Assembly: GCA_021648625.1 (NCBI GenBank)
Contig: JAKISK010000002.1
Span: forward strand, 1 to 53,991
From: Thiomicrorhabdus sp.
GTDB taxonomy: Bacteria > Pseudomonadota > Gammaproteobacteria > Thiomicrospirales > Thiomicrospiraceae
Reading direction: 5' to 3'
DNA: 53,991 nt
The translations under genes and the position numbers were made by a program. The notes below the pieces were generated by a model that was not told the DNA's origin, searched no databases, and was given only the letters and a program-made list of their open reading frames with translations. The stretch's first letter is position 1; the number at the start of each line of letters is the position of its first letter. Positions 31,750-41,939 of this stretch are shown in pieces.

Positions 31750-32619
31750 ATGACCACCTATGTAATTGGCGATTTACAAGGCTGTTACGATGAACTCCAA
31801 GCCCTGTTAAAACACATTGACTACCAACCCAAACACGACTTTTTATGGTTTGCGGGCGATCTCGTCAACCGAGGGCCAAAATCGTTAGAGTGCCTACAAT
31901 TTGTGAAACAGCTCGAACAACAAGGTCAAGCCAAAACCGTTTTAGGCAATCATGACCTTCACCTCTTAGCCGCCTACGCAGGCTTTGAAAAATTTCGTTC
32001 AAAATCCGATACACTGCAAGATATTTTACAGTCCTCAGAAGTGGATGAACTCATGCACTGGCTAAGACAACAACCGTTTATGGTCAAACACCCCGTTTAC
32101 AACAGCGTAATGGTTCATGCAGGCATCCCGCCACAATGGAGCATTAAAACCGCATTAAACCATGCCAAAGAGGTCGAAGATTTACTGCAACGTGACGACT
32201 GGAAAAACACCCTAGTCAAGCACCTGTTTGGCAATACACCCAATGAATGGCAAGAGACCTTATCGGGCTGGGACAGAGCGCGTTATATTCTCAACGCCTT
32301 TACCAGAATGCGCTACTGTGATGCCAATGGCGCACTGGAGTTCTCATTAAAATCCGCGCCCGAGAGCGATCAAAAACGACACGAGGCATTTCCTTTCGAA
32401 CCTTGGTTTGTCTTTCCAAACCGAAAAAACAAAGACTGCGAAATATTTTTTGGACACTGGTCAACATTAGGCGATATTGATGCCTATCAAATCCACTCAA
32501 CCGATTCGGGTTGCCTATGGGGGGGTAAATTAACCGCCTACGCCCTTGAGAGCAAACAACGTTTTTCAATCCCCTGTGCCCAACAATGCCAGCCTAAAAA
32601 AGGGTTAAAAAAATCATGA
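31750..32619 (+). CDS. apaH: Symmetrical bis(5'-nucleosyl)-tetraphosphatase ApaH
   Basis: The ATG at 31750 gives MTTYVIGDLQGCYDEL, the conserved ApaH start; the longer frame overlaps rsmA. The 289-residue enzyme has the metallophosphoesterase motifs GDLQG, GDLVNRGPKS and GNHDLHLLA. It splits Ap4A into two ADP and also removes Np4 caps from RNA. The next gene overlaps its stop by four bases. Confidence 0.94.
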   Translation: MTTYVIGDLQGCYDELQALLKHIDYQPKHDFLWFAGDLVNRGPKSLECLQFVKQLEQQGQAKTVLGNHDLHLLAAYAGFEKFRSKSDTLQDILQSSEVDELMHWLRQQPFMVKHPVYNSVMVHAGIPPQWSIKTALNHAKEVEDLLQRDDWKNTLVKHLFGNTPNEWQETLSGWDRARYILNAFTRMRYCDANGALEFSLKSAPESDQKRHEAFPFEPWFVFPNRKNKDCEIFFGHWSTLGDIDAYQIHSTDSGCLWGGKLTAYALESKQRFSIPCAQQCQPKKGLKKS

Positions 32620-33218
32620 GTGCACTCGATAAGCTCCCTCACGAAAGCAATGAGCACCAAGCAGAACGTATTCCCACGCCAGAAGAGATGTTAACGCGTC
32701 TTCACCAAATTGATTCCAAAACATTTGACATCCGAGCAATTGCCGACAAGTTAAAAGGCAACAAAGTTTGGATCTCCATTTTAACCCTGCCCGTAAGCGC
32801 CACCCTACTTGCCGTTTTTACCCTATTAGGTGCGTTCTTATTTGACAGCCCCATCCTCAGCTTTTTAATCACCGCCGCCCTACTCTTTTGGGTAGGCAAA
32901 CTCTTTGATAACCAACAAAAATTTTACACCGTTGCCGCACGACAAGAAGTCATGCAGCGTATTGCAGAAATTGAAAAAGATTTTGGATTCTTGCCACACT
33001 TTAAAGCGTTTTTACCCGAAAAATACCGCCACCTATGGCAATCAATTCGTAAAGGAAACTACCTCTACATCGAACAATACACGCAAGCAATTTTACTGTT
33101 GCAAAAAAAATTAGATGCCGAAAAATTCACCGCCATCTGGTACCTAACCTACCCAGAAACAGACCCCAATAGCAGTGAATACATTGCTCAGAATATGAAT
33201 GAGCCTGCAATTACGTAA
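32616..33218 (+). CDS. Two-helix membrane protein of unknown function
   Basis: A 200-residue protein coupled to apaH by an ATGA overlap. A polar N-terminus is followed by two adjacent hydrophobic segments (about 52-72 and 77-93) and a soluble C-terminal half that is helical and mostly polar (FYTVAARQEVMQRIAEIEKDF...). I do not recognise a family. Coupling to apaH is the only hint at a role. Confidence 0.6.
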   Translation: MSALDKLPHESNEHQAERIPTPEEMLTRLHQIDSKTFDIRAIADKLKGNKVWISILTLPVSATLLAVFTLLGAFLFDSPILSFLITAALLFWVGKLFDNQQKFYTVAARQEVMQRIAEIEKDFGFLPHFKAFLPEKYRHLWQSIRKGNYLYIEQYTQAILLLQKKLDAEKFTAIWYLTYPETDPNSSEYIAQNMNEPAIT

Positions 33219-33261
33219 GATTTTGGTGAGATTGAATGCGTTGACCCTGGGGGGGGATTTT

Positions 33262-34473
33262 TTAACTCCGATATTCCGCATTAATTTTAACGTAGTCGTA
33301 CGAAAAATCCGTTGTCCACACCACTTCCTTTACGTCACCACGATTTAATACAATGGTAATGGTAATGTCGGTTTGGTCCATCACGGCTTGCCCAGCTGCT
33401 TCGGTATAGCTTTCTGCTCGTCCGCCATGTTCAACAATACACACATCGCCTAAATACAGTTTAATCGTATCAATGTCTAAGTTTTGAACACCTGCCCGAC
33501 CAACTGCCGCTAAAATACGCCCCCAATTAGGGTCAGATGCAAATAACGCGGTTTTCACCAACGGTGACAATGCCACCGCATGTGCGACTTTTAAACACTC
33601 TTCAGAATTCTCCCCCCCCTCTACCGAGACGGTGACAAACTTGGTCGCGCCTTCGCCATCTCGAATAATCATTTGCGCCAACTCAATCATAATATCACGC
33701 ATTGCGACTGAAAAATCTTGATAGGCTTGTGACTCTAACGAATCAATCAAGGGCATATCCACTTGTTGCGTTGCCGTTAAGGTGCAGGCATCGTTGGTGG
33801 AGGTATCTCCATCCACGGTAATACGATTAAACGAGGCATTTACCGCATCGCTTAAACACTGCTGTAAACAGCTCTGAGTAATTTTTGCGTCTGTGGCAAC
33901 AAATCCCAGCATGGTCGCCATATTGGGGTGAATCATGCCTGACCCTTTGGACATCCCCGTCACCCGAATGGAGTGCCCATCCACTAAAATGACTTTGCTT
34001 ACCGCTTTGGGCACTAAATCGGTGGTCATAATGCCCGCGCAAGCTTGTGCCCATCCTGTAGTCGATAAACTTGCGAGTGCCTTTGGAATACCTCGTTGCA
34101 ACGTGTCCATCGGTAAATTTTCACCAATCACCCCCGTTGAAAAAGGCAACACCTCGGATGGCTTACACCCTAATTCTTCTGCAACCCAAGCACACGTTTG
34201 CTTCGCATCTAACAACCCTTGCTCCCCTGTTCCTGCATTGGCATTACCACTGTTAATCACCAATGCACGCGGGGAAACATCTAGCAAATTCTGCTTAGCA
34301 ACCGTAACGGGTGCGGCACAAAATGCATTTTGTGTAAAACTCGCCACAGTAACACTGCCTTCTGCCAGTTCCATAATCACCAAATCGGCTTGACCATTTT
34401 TTTTAATGTTTGCCGCACACGTTCCTAAATACACGCCTGAAACTGGGTGCATCTCTACGGTTAATTGACTCAT
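33262..34473 (-). CDS. argJ: Bifunctional ornithine acetyltransferase / N-acetylglutamate synthase ArgJ
   Basis: The start is MSQLTVEMHP at 34473; the open frame to 34530 crosses a terminator and a G tract. The 403-residue precursor has the autocleavage motif KGSGMIHPNMATML with Thr187 as nucleophile, dividing it into alpha and beta chains. It moves the acetyl group from N-acetylornithine to glutamate in arginine synthesis. A run of nine G forms the ribosome binding site, so its length may affect translation; an eight-base run (33612-33619) lies inside the gene. Confidence 0.94.
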   Translation of the reverse strand: MSQLTVEMHPVSGVYLGTCAANIKKNGQADLVIMELAEGSVTVASFTQNAFCAAPVTVAKQNLLDVSPRALVINSGNANAGTGEQGLLDAKQTCAWVAEELGCKPSEVLPFSTGVIGENLPMDTLQRGIPKALASLSTTGWAQACAGIMTTDLVPKAVSKVILVDGHSIRVTGMSKGSGMIHPNMATMLGFVATDAKITQSCLQQCLSDAVNASFNRITVDGDTSTNDACTLTATQQVDMPLIDSLESQAYQDFSVAMRDIMIELAQMIIRDGEGATKFVTVSVEGGENSEECLKVAHAVALSPLVKTALFASDPNWGRILAAVGRAGVQNLDIDTIKLYLGDVCIVEHGGRAESYTEAAGQAVMDQTDITITIVLNRGDVKEVVWTTDFSYDYVKINAEYRS

Positions 34474-34480
34474 TTTTTCT

Positions 34481-34489
34481 CCCCCCCCC
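34481..34489 (-). repeat. G9 tract at the argJ ribosome binding site
   Basis: On the coding strand GGGGGGGGGAGAAAAAATG: the tract supplies the Shine-Dalgarno sequence, six to seven bases before the ATG. Length changes would alter spacing or strength, not frame. Confidence 0.6.
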
Positions 34490-34510
34490 TTACTGACCCC
34501 TAAAATCAAA

Positions 34511-34550
34511 ACGATTAAAAAACCCACCAAAAGGTGGGTTTTTTAATCGT
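34511..34550. terminator. Bidirectional terminator between secA and argJ
   Basis: ACGATTAAAAAACCCACC and GGTGGGTTTTTTAATCGT pair perfectly around AAAA. The T-run within the stem allows termination on either strand. It ends the secA transcript and isolates argJ. Confidence 0.9.
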
Positions 34551-34576
34551 TTATACCATGTGTTCTCTCAAACCCG

Positions 34577-37303
34577 TTACGTTAACTTACCGCAACACTG
34601 TTTGTATTTTTTACCCGAGCCACACGTACAAGGGTCATTACGACCTACTTTAGGTGATTCACGTCTGAACGTACTTTCACCTTCCGCAGATGACTCGCCT
34701 TGTTGTTTGGCTCTATCGGCCATTCCTGCGGCTTCTGGGTGTGTTGCTTCTAAATTTTGAGTACGATTAGCTTCATTTTGTTTATCAAACTCATCCACAT
34801 CTTTTCTGCCCTCAATTTGAACCAGTGACAATACTTTCACGGTTTCAAACATCACCTCTTGCAAGAAGCTTTTAAACATTCCGGTGGATTCACGTCGGTA
34901 CTCTTGAAACGGATCTTTTTGGGCATAGCCCCTTAGATGAATGCCTTTGCGTAAATAATCCATTTCCCCCAAATGTTCACGCCATTTTTTATCAATGGTA
35001 CGCAACAACACTTCTTTTTCAAAGTGGTGACGTGTTTCTGGATTAACCACCGTCATTTTAGTGTTATAAATCTCTTCCAGTTCCGTGACCAATTTCTCAA
35101 TCAACGTTTCTTCATACAGATCTTTGTCTTCATCCAACCAAGCTTGAATATCAAACTCCGTACCCAACTCTTCATGAACCGCTAGCGTTAGCCCAGGTAC
35201 ATCCCACTGCTCCGCTAAAGAACCTTTTGGGATGTACGTTGCCACCAACTGTTCAACCACTTGGGCGCGTAAATCATCCAATACGTCTGACACATCGTCC
35301 GACGCCATCAACTCATTACGCTGAGTGTAAACGACCTTACGTTGTTCATTGGAAATGTCATCAAACTTCAATAAATTAGCACGTTCATCTTGATGTAAAC
35401 GTTCCACTTGTTTTTGTGCGCGTTCAATGGATTTACTGACCATGTTATGCTCAATCGCTTCGCCCGATGTCATGCCCAAACGCTTCATCATGGACTTCAC
35501 TTTTTCAGACGCAAAACGACGCATTAAATCATCGTCTAACGAAAGATAAAAACGAGTAAGCCCCGGATCTCCTTGACGACCCGAACGACCACGCAACTGG
35601 TTATCAATACGGCGAGATTCATGACGTTCCGAACCAATGACCATTAATCCACCATAGCTTAATACGGCATCGTGGCGTTCTTGCCAAGCTTTCGTCACCT
35701 CGGCAATCTTTTCTTCGCTGGGATTTTTTAATAGAGACACTTCTGTTTCCAAACTGCCACCCAATACAATATCCGTTCCACGTCCTGCCATATTGGTTGC
35801 AATGGTGATCGCACCAGGCATCCCTGCATTGGCAATAATGTGTGCTTCATTTTCATGATGTTTTGCATTAAGAACGCTGTGCTTAACACCCGCCTTTTTT
35901 AATAGGCCAGACAAAAGTTCAGACATTTCAATTGAGGCGGTTCCCACCAAGATAGGCTGTTGTGTTTTGGTCACTTCGCTAATCTCTTGGACAATAGCCG
36001 CAAACTTACCTTCAATGTCTAAAAAGACCAAATCGGGTAAATCTTGACGTTTTGGAACTTTATCAGACGGAATGACAACCACTTCCAAACTATAAGTGGA
36101 TAAAAACTCACCCGCTTCGGTATCTGCCGTTCCCGTCATACCTGATAAACGTTTGTATTGTCTAAAATAGTTTTGAAAGGTAATCGATGCAAAGGTTTGA
36201 CTCTCTTGCTGGATCTTAACGCCTTCCTTCGCTTCTATCGCTTGATGCAATCCTTCACTCCAGCGACGACCGGACATTTTTCGCCCTGTGTACTCATCAA
36301 TAATCACCACTTCATTATCTTCAACAATGTAGTCACGATCTTTTTCAAATAATAAATTTGCACGAAGTGCCGCATTAATGTGAATCATTAAACCAATGTT
36401 CACGGCATCGTAAAGGCTGTCGCCCTCTTCAAGCAAGCCAATTTCGGCCAATAACTCTTCAACCTTTGCGTGGCCTTGATCGGTTAAATAAATCTGTTTT
36501 GATTTTGCATCAATCGTAAAGTCACCCGAAGAACTTTTGGACTCTTTATCTTCTTCACCCTGCTCTAAGTGCTGAATTAAGGGGTTAATTTTTTGGTATA
36601 ACTCGGCTTTATCTTCCGCAGGCCCTGAAATAATTAAGGGCGTACGCGCCTCATCAATTAAGATGGAATCCACTTCATCAATTACTGCAAACGGCTGCCC
36701 ACGCATAACTTTTTCGGCGGAAAAAATCGCCATATTGTCACGCAAATAATCAAAACCAAATTCATTATTGGTTCCGTAAGTAATGTCTTTTGAGTAAGCT
36801 AACTGCTTCTCTTCTTGAGACTGTCCACTTAAAATAACCCCTGTTGATAAGCCTAAAAACTCAAACAGTTTTCCCATCCACTCCGAGTCACGCTTAGCAA
36901 GGTAGTCGTTTACGGTAATAACATGAACACCTTCACCCGACAAACCATTTAAATAAACGGGTAAGGTCGCAACTAGGGTCTTTCCTTCCCCTGTGCGCAT
37001 CTCTGCAATTCGACCTTCGTGCAGCGCCATGCCTCCAATCATTTGCACATCATAATGACGCATACCAAAGACACGTTTACCCGCTTCTCGAACGACGGAA
37101 AAAACTTCTGGTAACAGTTCATCCAATGTTTTTCCAGCGGAAATCGCGGCCTTAAACTCGGGCGTTTTTTGCTGTAACTGCTCATCCGTTAGGGCGGCCA
37201 TTTCGGCCTCTAATGCATTAATTGCTTGTACGCTTTTACTATACTGTTTAAGCATTCGTTCATTACGACTGCCAAAGATTTTTTGAAAGAATTTAAGGGC
37301 CAT
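34577..37303 (-). CDS. secA: Protein translocase ATPase SecA
   Basis: A 908-residue protein of usual length. It has [18 protein letters not shown] (Walker A), [20 protein letters not shown] (Walker B), [13 protein letters not shown] and the [13 protein letters not shown] motif of the second helicase domain. A C-terminal zinc-binding SEC-C tail, [13 protein letters not shown], binds SecB. It drives preproteins through SecYEG. dciA starts divergently about 130 bases upstream. Confidence 0.96.
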   Translation of the reverse strand: MALKFFQKIFGSRNERMLKQYSKSVQAINALEAEMAALTDEQLQQKTPEFKAAISAGKTLDELLPEVFSVVREAGKRVFGMRHYDVQMIGGMALHEGRIAEMRTGEGKTLVATLPVYLNGLSGEGVHVITVNDYLAKRDSEWMGKLFEFLGLSTGVILSGQSQEEKQLAYSKDITYGTNNEFGFDYLRDNMAIFSAEKVMRGQPFAVIDEVDSILIDEARTPLIISGPAEDKAELYQKINPLIQHLEQGEEDKESKSSSGDFTIDAKSKQIYLTDQGHAKVEELLAEIGLLEEGDSLYDAVNIGLMIHINAALRANLLFEKDRDYIVEDNEVVIIDEYTGRKMSGRRWSEGLHQAIEAKEGVKIQQESQTFASITFQNYFRQYKRLSGMTGTADTEAGEFLSTYSLEVVVIPSDKVPKRQDLPDLVFLDIEGKFAAIVQEISEVTKTQQPILVGTASIEMSELLSGLLKKAGVKHSVLNAKHHENEAHIIANAGMPGAITIATNMAGRGTDIVLGGSLETEVSLLKNPSEEKIAEVTKAWQERHDAVLSYGGLMVIGSERHESRRIDNQLRGRSGRQGDPGLTRFYLSLDDDLMRRFASEKVKSMMKRLGMTSGEAIEHNMVSKSIERAQKQVERLHQDERANLLKFDDISNEQRKVVYTQRNELMASDDVSDVLDDLRAQVVEQLVATYIPKGSLAEQWDVPGLTLAVHEELGTEFDIQAWLDEDKDLYEETLIEKLVTELEEIYNTKMTVVNPETRHHFEKEVLLRTIDKKWREHLGEMDYLRKGIHLRGYAQKDPFQEYRRESTGMFKSFLQEVMFETVKVLSLVQIEGRKDVDEFDKQNEANRTQNLEATHPEAAGMADRAKQQGESSAEGESTFRRESPKVGRNDPCTCGSGKKYKQCCGKLT

Positions 37304-37429
37304 TAAAGGTATTTTCCGATTTAAAATTTAAACAACTTAAAAGTGATACAACGGCATATTTTACGCTTGCCTTCGCAATAATGCGATAAAATGACAAAAT
37401 ATTTTACCACATCCATAGATAATATCTGC

Positions 37430-37867
37430 ATGAAACCTCTACTAAATCAAGCCCGTGGCGCACTCAATACCCTACTAGAAAGTGCGCAACTGTATCAAGC
37501 GTTGCTTGAGGTTGGGCAAGACACCCTTCCTAAAACACTGCAACCCCATTTAATAGGGGTCAGTTTTGAGCAACAAACACTTATTTTGCAAATTGATGAC
37601 AATATTTGGGCGACCCAGCTGCGATTTTATGAACCCACACTGCTGGGTATTTTTCAAGAACACTTTCCACATTTAGAACTTAACAGCGTTAAGGTAAAAG
37701 TGGTTCTTCAACCCACTGCAACTAAAAAAGAGTGGCAAGTCACCAGTTTTCCCAGCGATCAAGATGCGATTGACATGCAACAACTAAGCGAACAAGTACC
37801 TTCAGAAGGCCTTAAAAAAGCGCTGAATAAACTCAGTCTTCGAGCCAAAAAAAACCCTAATTTATAG
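37430..37867 (+). CDS. dciA: DciA-like (DUF721) protein
   Basis: A start at 37430 (MKPLLNQARGAL) is preferred over 37391. The 145-residue protein fits DUF721: LYQALLEVGQDTLPKTLQPHL and ILQIDDNIWATQLRFYEPTLL, in which the Trp-Ala-x-xLR pattern is characteristic. DciA is the common bacterial loader of the DnaB replicative helicase. Its place between lpxC and secA is the same as in Pseudomonas, which supports the call. Here it faces lpxC convergently. Confidence 0.8.
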   Translation: MKPLLNQARGALNTLLESAQLYQALLEVGQDTLPKTLQPHLIGVSFEQQTLILQIDDNIWATQLRFYEPTLLGIFQEHFPHLELNSVKVKVVLQPTATKKEWQVTSFPSDQDAIDMQQLSEQVPSEGLKKALNKLSLRAKKNPNL

Positions 37868-37902
37868 GGGTCTACTTTCAAAAAAAATTAAGCCATTCAA
37901 CT

Positions 37903-38826
37903 CTACAACAATATTTTACTGCTGCCGTATCGAATTGGCTGATTGCCATCATTTTCATACGTTACCAACTCAAACGCATCTTTTTGTTCTATCAATGCCC
38001 GTAACAGTTGATTATTTAATGTATGCCCCGACTTATGCGCGGTAAACTCGCCCACAATGGGATGACCCAGCATGTATAAATCACCGACTGCATCTAAAAT
38101 TTTATGACGTACAAATTCATCTTTATCCCGCAAGCCTTCCGCGTTCATAACCCCTTCATCATCCAAACCAATGGCATTTTTTAAGCTCGCTCCCAACCCT
38201 AAGTTTTTAGCACGCAACATTTCCATGTCTTTCATAAACCCGAAGGTACGCGCACGGCTTACTTCTTTAAAATACGACGTAGATGAAAAATTTAATGTCA
38301 TTTTTTCTGCGGTTGTTTGAAATGCAGGGTGCTCAAAATCAATTGAAAAATTTAATCGAAAACCATTATGAGGCTTAAACTCTGCAAACCCACCCTTATC
38401 ATTTTCAACACGAATTGAGCTTAAAATTCTTACAAACGTTTTAGGCGCATCCTGAATTTTAATGCCTGCGGACTGCAATAAAAAAATAAAATGAGACGCA
38501 CTGCCATCCATAATCGGCACTTCATCAGACGTAATATCAATATAAAGATTGTCGATGCCAATGCCAGCAATGGCAGACATTAAATGCTCAATGGTTGCAA
38601 TTTTAACCTCTTTATTGTGCTGCTCTTTTACAATCGTGGTGCACAACATTGTCTCACCCACGATATCAGGCGAAACTTTAAACTCAACCACTGGGTCACA
38701 ATCAATACGACGAAAAACCACCCCAGTGTTTACAGGCGCGGGTTTTAATGTCATCACCGACTCGTGTCCAGTGTGTAACCCAATACCTTTGGCTTTAATT
38801 TGGTTTGCAACGGTTCTCTGATTCAA
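37903..38826 (-). CDS. lpxC: UDP-3-O-acyl-N-acetylglucosamine deacetylase LpxC
   Basis: A 307-residue enzyme of usual length starting NQRTVANQIKAKGIGLHTG. It has the zinc-binding His81 in TIEHLMSAIAG, DGSASHFIF, the second zinc site in HKILDAVGDLYMLG and the catalytic HKSGHTLNN. It commits UDP-acyl-GlcNAc to lipid A. Usually ftsZ lies directly upstream; here it is ftsA, 82 bases away. Confidence 0.96.
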   Translation of the reverse strand: MNQRTVANQIKAKGIGLHTGHESVMTLKPAPVNTGVVFRRIDCDPVVEFKVSPDIVGETMLCTTIVKEQHNKEVKIATIEHLMSAIAGIGIDNLYIDITSDEVPIMDGSASHFIFLLQSAGIKIQDAPKTFVRILSSIRVENDKGGFAEFKPHNGFRLNFSIDFEHPAFQTTAEKMTLNFSSTSYFKEVSRARTFGFMKDMEMLRAKNLGLGASLKNAIGLDDEGVMNAEGLRDKDEFVRHKILDAVGDLYMLGHPIVGEFTAHKSGHTLNNQLLRALIEQKDAFELVTYENDGNQPIRYGSSKILL

Positions 38827-38908
38827 GGGCTTTCCAACTGTGTTGTATACATCATCTTAAAAAAGTATTTTAACATAACTTATTTAGGCTGCTTTTACAT
38901 TAGAACAA

Positions 38909-40156
38909 TTAAAAGCTCGACTTAAACCAATTTCGCATTCGATCAAAAATATCCATGACACCGAGTGATTTTGTTTTTTCAGGCGCTTCATGTAAAACAC
39001 CACCAAAATGCTCTTTTGCGTACATTAATAACCCCACTGTAGTGGCAAATGAAGGGCTGTTTACTTCCTCAGTTAAACCACTCACTCCCTGTGGATACCC
39101 GAGTCGAACGGGCATGTGAAACACCTCTTCGGCCAGTTCAACCGCACCATCAACCAAAGAACTTCCTCCCGTCAACACGACGCCAGCGGCCAAAATATCT
39201 TCAAATCCTGCACTGCGTAACTCTGCTTGAATCAACTGAAACAGTTCTTCGTATCTTGGCTCAACCACTTCCACCAAGGTACGTCTTGATAAACAACGTG
39301 CAGGACGATCCCCCACACTTGGCACTTCAATCTCTTCGTCTTTGTCTATCAACTGAGGCAGAGCACATGCGTACTGTTTTTTAATTTTTTCAGCGGCTGG
39401 GGTTGGCGTTCGAAATGCAACGGCAATGTCATTCGTAACTTGATCTCCTGCCACAGAAATCACGGCGGTATGTCGAATGGCACCATTCTGAAATACAGCA
39501 ATATCGGTGGTTCCCCCGCCAATATCCACCAAACAAACGCCCAGCTCTTTTTCATCTTCCGATAATACCGATTCACTGGAGGCCAACTGCTCGAGAATAA
39601 TATCCGCAACGGCTAAATGACACCGCTCAACACACTTAATAATATTTTGTGCGGCACTCACCGATCCTGTGACCATGTGTACTTTGGCCTCAAGCCGCAC
39701 ACCCGACATACCTATTGGCTCTCGAATGCCGCCTTGATTATCAATAATATACTCTTGCGACAATATATGTAACACACGCTCACCGCCAGGTATCGCAATG
39801 GTCTGCGCGGCTTCCATCACCCGATCAATGTCATCGGGTTGCACATCTTGATTTCGAATGGCCACCATGCCATTGGAATTAAAGCTTTTAATATGGCTAC
39901 CCGCAATCCCGACATACACAGAATTTGCGGTAAAACCTGACATTCTTTCGGCTTCATCAATAGCATGTTGAATCGATTCAACCGTTGCATCGATATTAAC
40001 CACAACGCCTTTTTTTAAACCTTTTGAAGGGTGCGTGCCTAGGCCAACGACTTCAATTTCGCCATCTGGTTTTATTTTTCCTATAATCGCAGCAATCTTT
40101 GAGGTTCCAATGTCCAACCCAACGACCATGTTAGAAGCTTGCTGTTTTCGCGCCAT
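38909..40156 (-). CDS. ftsA: Cell division protein FtsA
   Basis: The start at 40156 (MARKQQASNMVVGLDIGTSK) fits the family; the open frame further upstream lacks similarity. The 415-residue actin-like protein has the ATP-site segments GLDIGTSKIAAIIG and CLVDIGGGTTDIAVF, the FtsA-specific 1C domain after residue 80, and the C-terminal membrane-targeting amphipathic helix IFDRMRNWFKSSF. FtsA tethers FtsZ filaments to the membrane. No ftsZ follows. Confidence 0.95.
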   Translation of the reverse strand: MARKQQASNMVVGLDIGTSKIAAIIGKIKPDGEIEVVGLGTHPSKGLKKGVVVNIDATVESIQHAIDEAERMSGFTANSVYVGIAGSHIKSFNSNGMVAIRNQDVQPDDIDRVMEAAQTIAIPGGERVLHILSQEYIIDNQGGIREPIGMSGVRLEAKVHMVTGSVSAAQNIIKCVERCHLAVADIILEQLASSESVLSEDEKELGVCLVDIGGGTTDIAVFQNGAIRHTAVISVAGDQVTNDIAVAFRTPTPAAEKIKKQYACALPQLIDKDEEIEVPSVGDRPARCLSRRTLVEVVEPRYEELFQLIQAELRSAGFEDILAAGVVLTGGSSLVDGAVELAEEVFHMPVRLGYPQGVSGLTEEVNSPSFATTVGLLMYAKEHFGGVLHEAPEKTKSLGVMDIFDRMRNWFKSSF

Positions 40157-40261
40157 ACTCTGTATTACCTTATTTAAAAAAATAACTACTCCGCGAGCAG
40201 TCAATATACAAACCGATAAGAGACCGTTATATAAGTATATAAGCCTGTACATAAATCTCAG

Positions 40262-40972
40262 TTATTGTGCGTTCCCCACAATAAAACCGTTACTATAGCG
40301 TAAATCATACACTTGTGCAGACTTTCTCAACGTCTTTGCAAGCTGAGGATAAGCGGCAATAAAGGTCTCTAATTTATATTCACCCTTTTTAGAATCCAAA
40401 ACAATTTCAGACCCGTTGAGCAACCTTATCCACCAGACACCATCTAGCTGATGCTTTAAAGATACGATTGTAAACTCAATCGCATTTAACTGAGCTTGAA
40501 AAACCACCAGCGCACTTAACATTTTTTTTGCATCAACCTCTTCGCCTTCTAGCAATACGAGAGCATTAAATTCGCCACGCTCTTTAGGAAAAAACACCTC
40601 TCCTGTTTGATTAATTAATCCAGAACCGCCCCAACGCGCCACAGGCTTTTGCTCTTCAATTGCCACATACAAACGATTTGGCCATTGACGCTTTACCACC
40701 GCTTGGCTCACCCACTCTAGCTGCACTAAATCAGATTGAATTTCATCCAAATTCACCTGCCAAAAAGAGAAGCCAAAATAGTGGTTCAAAACCTGATCTA
40801 CTGCCTCTGGTTGAATAAAATGCAATTCACCTGCCAGCTCATAATGTTCAATCGGCTTAAAAAGTGGGGACGCTTTATCACTAAACAACCAAGAGATGCC
40901 CCAAGTGCTTAATAAAACAACCGCCAAAATAGCCAATCCACCTCGTTTAATCACTCGTTCTCCAGAGGGCAA
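40262..40972 (-). CDS. ftsQ: Cell division protein FtsQ
   Basis: A 236-residue protein with one N-terminal membrane segment (LAILAVVLLSTWGISWLF) followed by a POTRA domain (about 38-105, with WVSQAVVKRQWPNRLYVAIEEQKPVARW, the conserved FtsQ signature) and a beta domain. It links FtsB/FtsL to the divisome. It lies between ddlB and ftsA, as expected. Confidence 0.93.
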   Translation of the reverse strand: MPSGERVIKRGGLAILAVVLLSTWGISWLFSDKASPLFKPIEHYELAGELHFIQPEAVDQVLNHYFGFSFWQVNLDEIQSDLVQLEWVSQAVVKRQWPNRLYVAIEEQKPVARWGGSGLINQTGEVFFPKERGEFNALVLLEGEEVDAKKMLSALVVFQAQLNAIEFTIVSLKHQLDGVWWIRLLNGSEIVLDSKKGEYKLETFIAAYPQLAKTLRKSAQVYDLRYSNGFIVGNAQ

Positions 40973-41011
40973 AATTTTGTAAACAAAACTGCGCGAACGC
41001 TTTATTTTCCA

Positions 41012-41920
41012 TCACTCGTCTTCAATCGACTGTAATATTTCAACCACGAGTTGCTCAAATGAGTGCCCCGCCGCTTGGGCTGCCATTGGAACCAAGCTAT
41101 GATCCGTCATTCCTGGCACGGTATTGAGTTCAATCAACCACGGTCTACTTTGATCATCCAACATAAAATCTACTCGTCCCCAACCCTGTGCGCCGATCAC
41201 ATTAAACGCTTCTAATACCAATGTTTTAAGGGTGATTTCAAGTTCAGAATCCAAGTTACACGGACACAGATACTGTGTATCATTCGAACAATATTTCGCA
41301 TCAAAATCATAAAAATCATGCGATGTTTTTAACTCGATCAGTGGCAAGGCATTGCCTTTTAACACGGCTCCCGTATACTCTCGCCCCGTAATCCACTGTT
41401 CAATTAGAACATCAGAATCATACTGCTGGGCATACGCCACCGCATCGGCAAGCTCAGAAAGGCAACCCACCTTACGCATACCAATACTTGAACCTTCACG
41501 TGAGGGTTTTACAATAACGGGAAAAGGGATTGAAAAGGCCGCCACATCCAAAGGCGTTTGTTCAGAAACCCAAATGAACTTTGGTGTATTTAATCCCGCG
41601 CCCAACCAAAGCCATTTGGTTCTTAGCTTATCCATTGCAATCGCAGAAGCCGCCACGCCACTCCCTGTATAAGGAAGCTTTAGGTCGTCTAAAATTGCCT
41701 GAACCACACCATCTTCACCCCAGCGACCGTGCAATGCAATAAAAGCACGATCGTAGTGTTTTGCCACCGCAATTAAATCATGCAATGTACGCACATCCAC
41801 TGCTGTGGCATCAATACCTTGGTTTTTTAATGCACGTGTTACCGCTTGACCACTGTTTAAAGAGACGTCTCTTTCCGCAGCCTGACCACCCATCAAGACT
41901 GCAACCTTACCAAAATTCAT
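41012..41920 (-). CDS. ddlB: D-alanine--D-alanine ligase DdlB
   Basis: A 302-residue ATP-grasp enzyme of the short Ddl type: VAVLMGGQAAERDVSLNSG at the start, ALHGRWGEDGVVQ, VKPSREGSSIGM and LIELNTVPGMTDHSL. It joins two D-Ala for the peptidoglycan stem. It lies 19 bases after murC on the same strand. Confidence 0.95.
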   Translation of the reverse strand: MNFGKVAVLMGGQAAERDVSLNSGQAVTRALKNQGIDATAVDVRTLHDLIAVAKHYDRAFIALHGRWGEDGVVQAILDDLKLPYTGSGVAASAIAMDKLRTKWLWLGAGLNTPKFIWVSEQTPLDVAAFSIPFPVIVKPSREGSSIGMRKVGCLSELADAVAYAQQYDSDVLIEQWITGREYTGAVLKGNALPLIELKTSHDFYDFDAKYCSNDTQYLCPCNLDSELEITLKTLVLEAFNVIGAQGWGRVDFMLDDQSRPWLIELNTVPGMTDHSLVPMAAQAAGHSFEQLVVEILQSIEDE

Positions 41921-41939
41921 TTATTCTATGCCCTCTTTA

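Noticed and set aside
34474-34530. Extended N-terminus of ArgJ
   Set aside because: It crosses the secA terminator and the G9 ribosome binding site; ArgJ proteins begin near MSQLTVEMHP.
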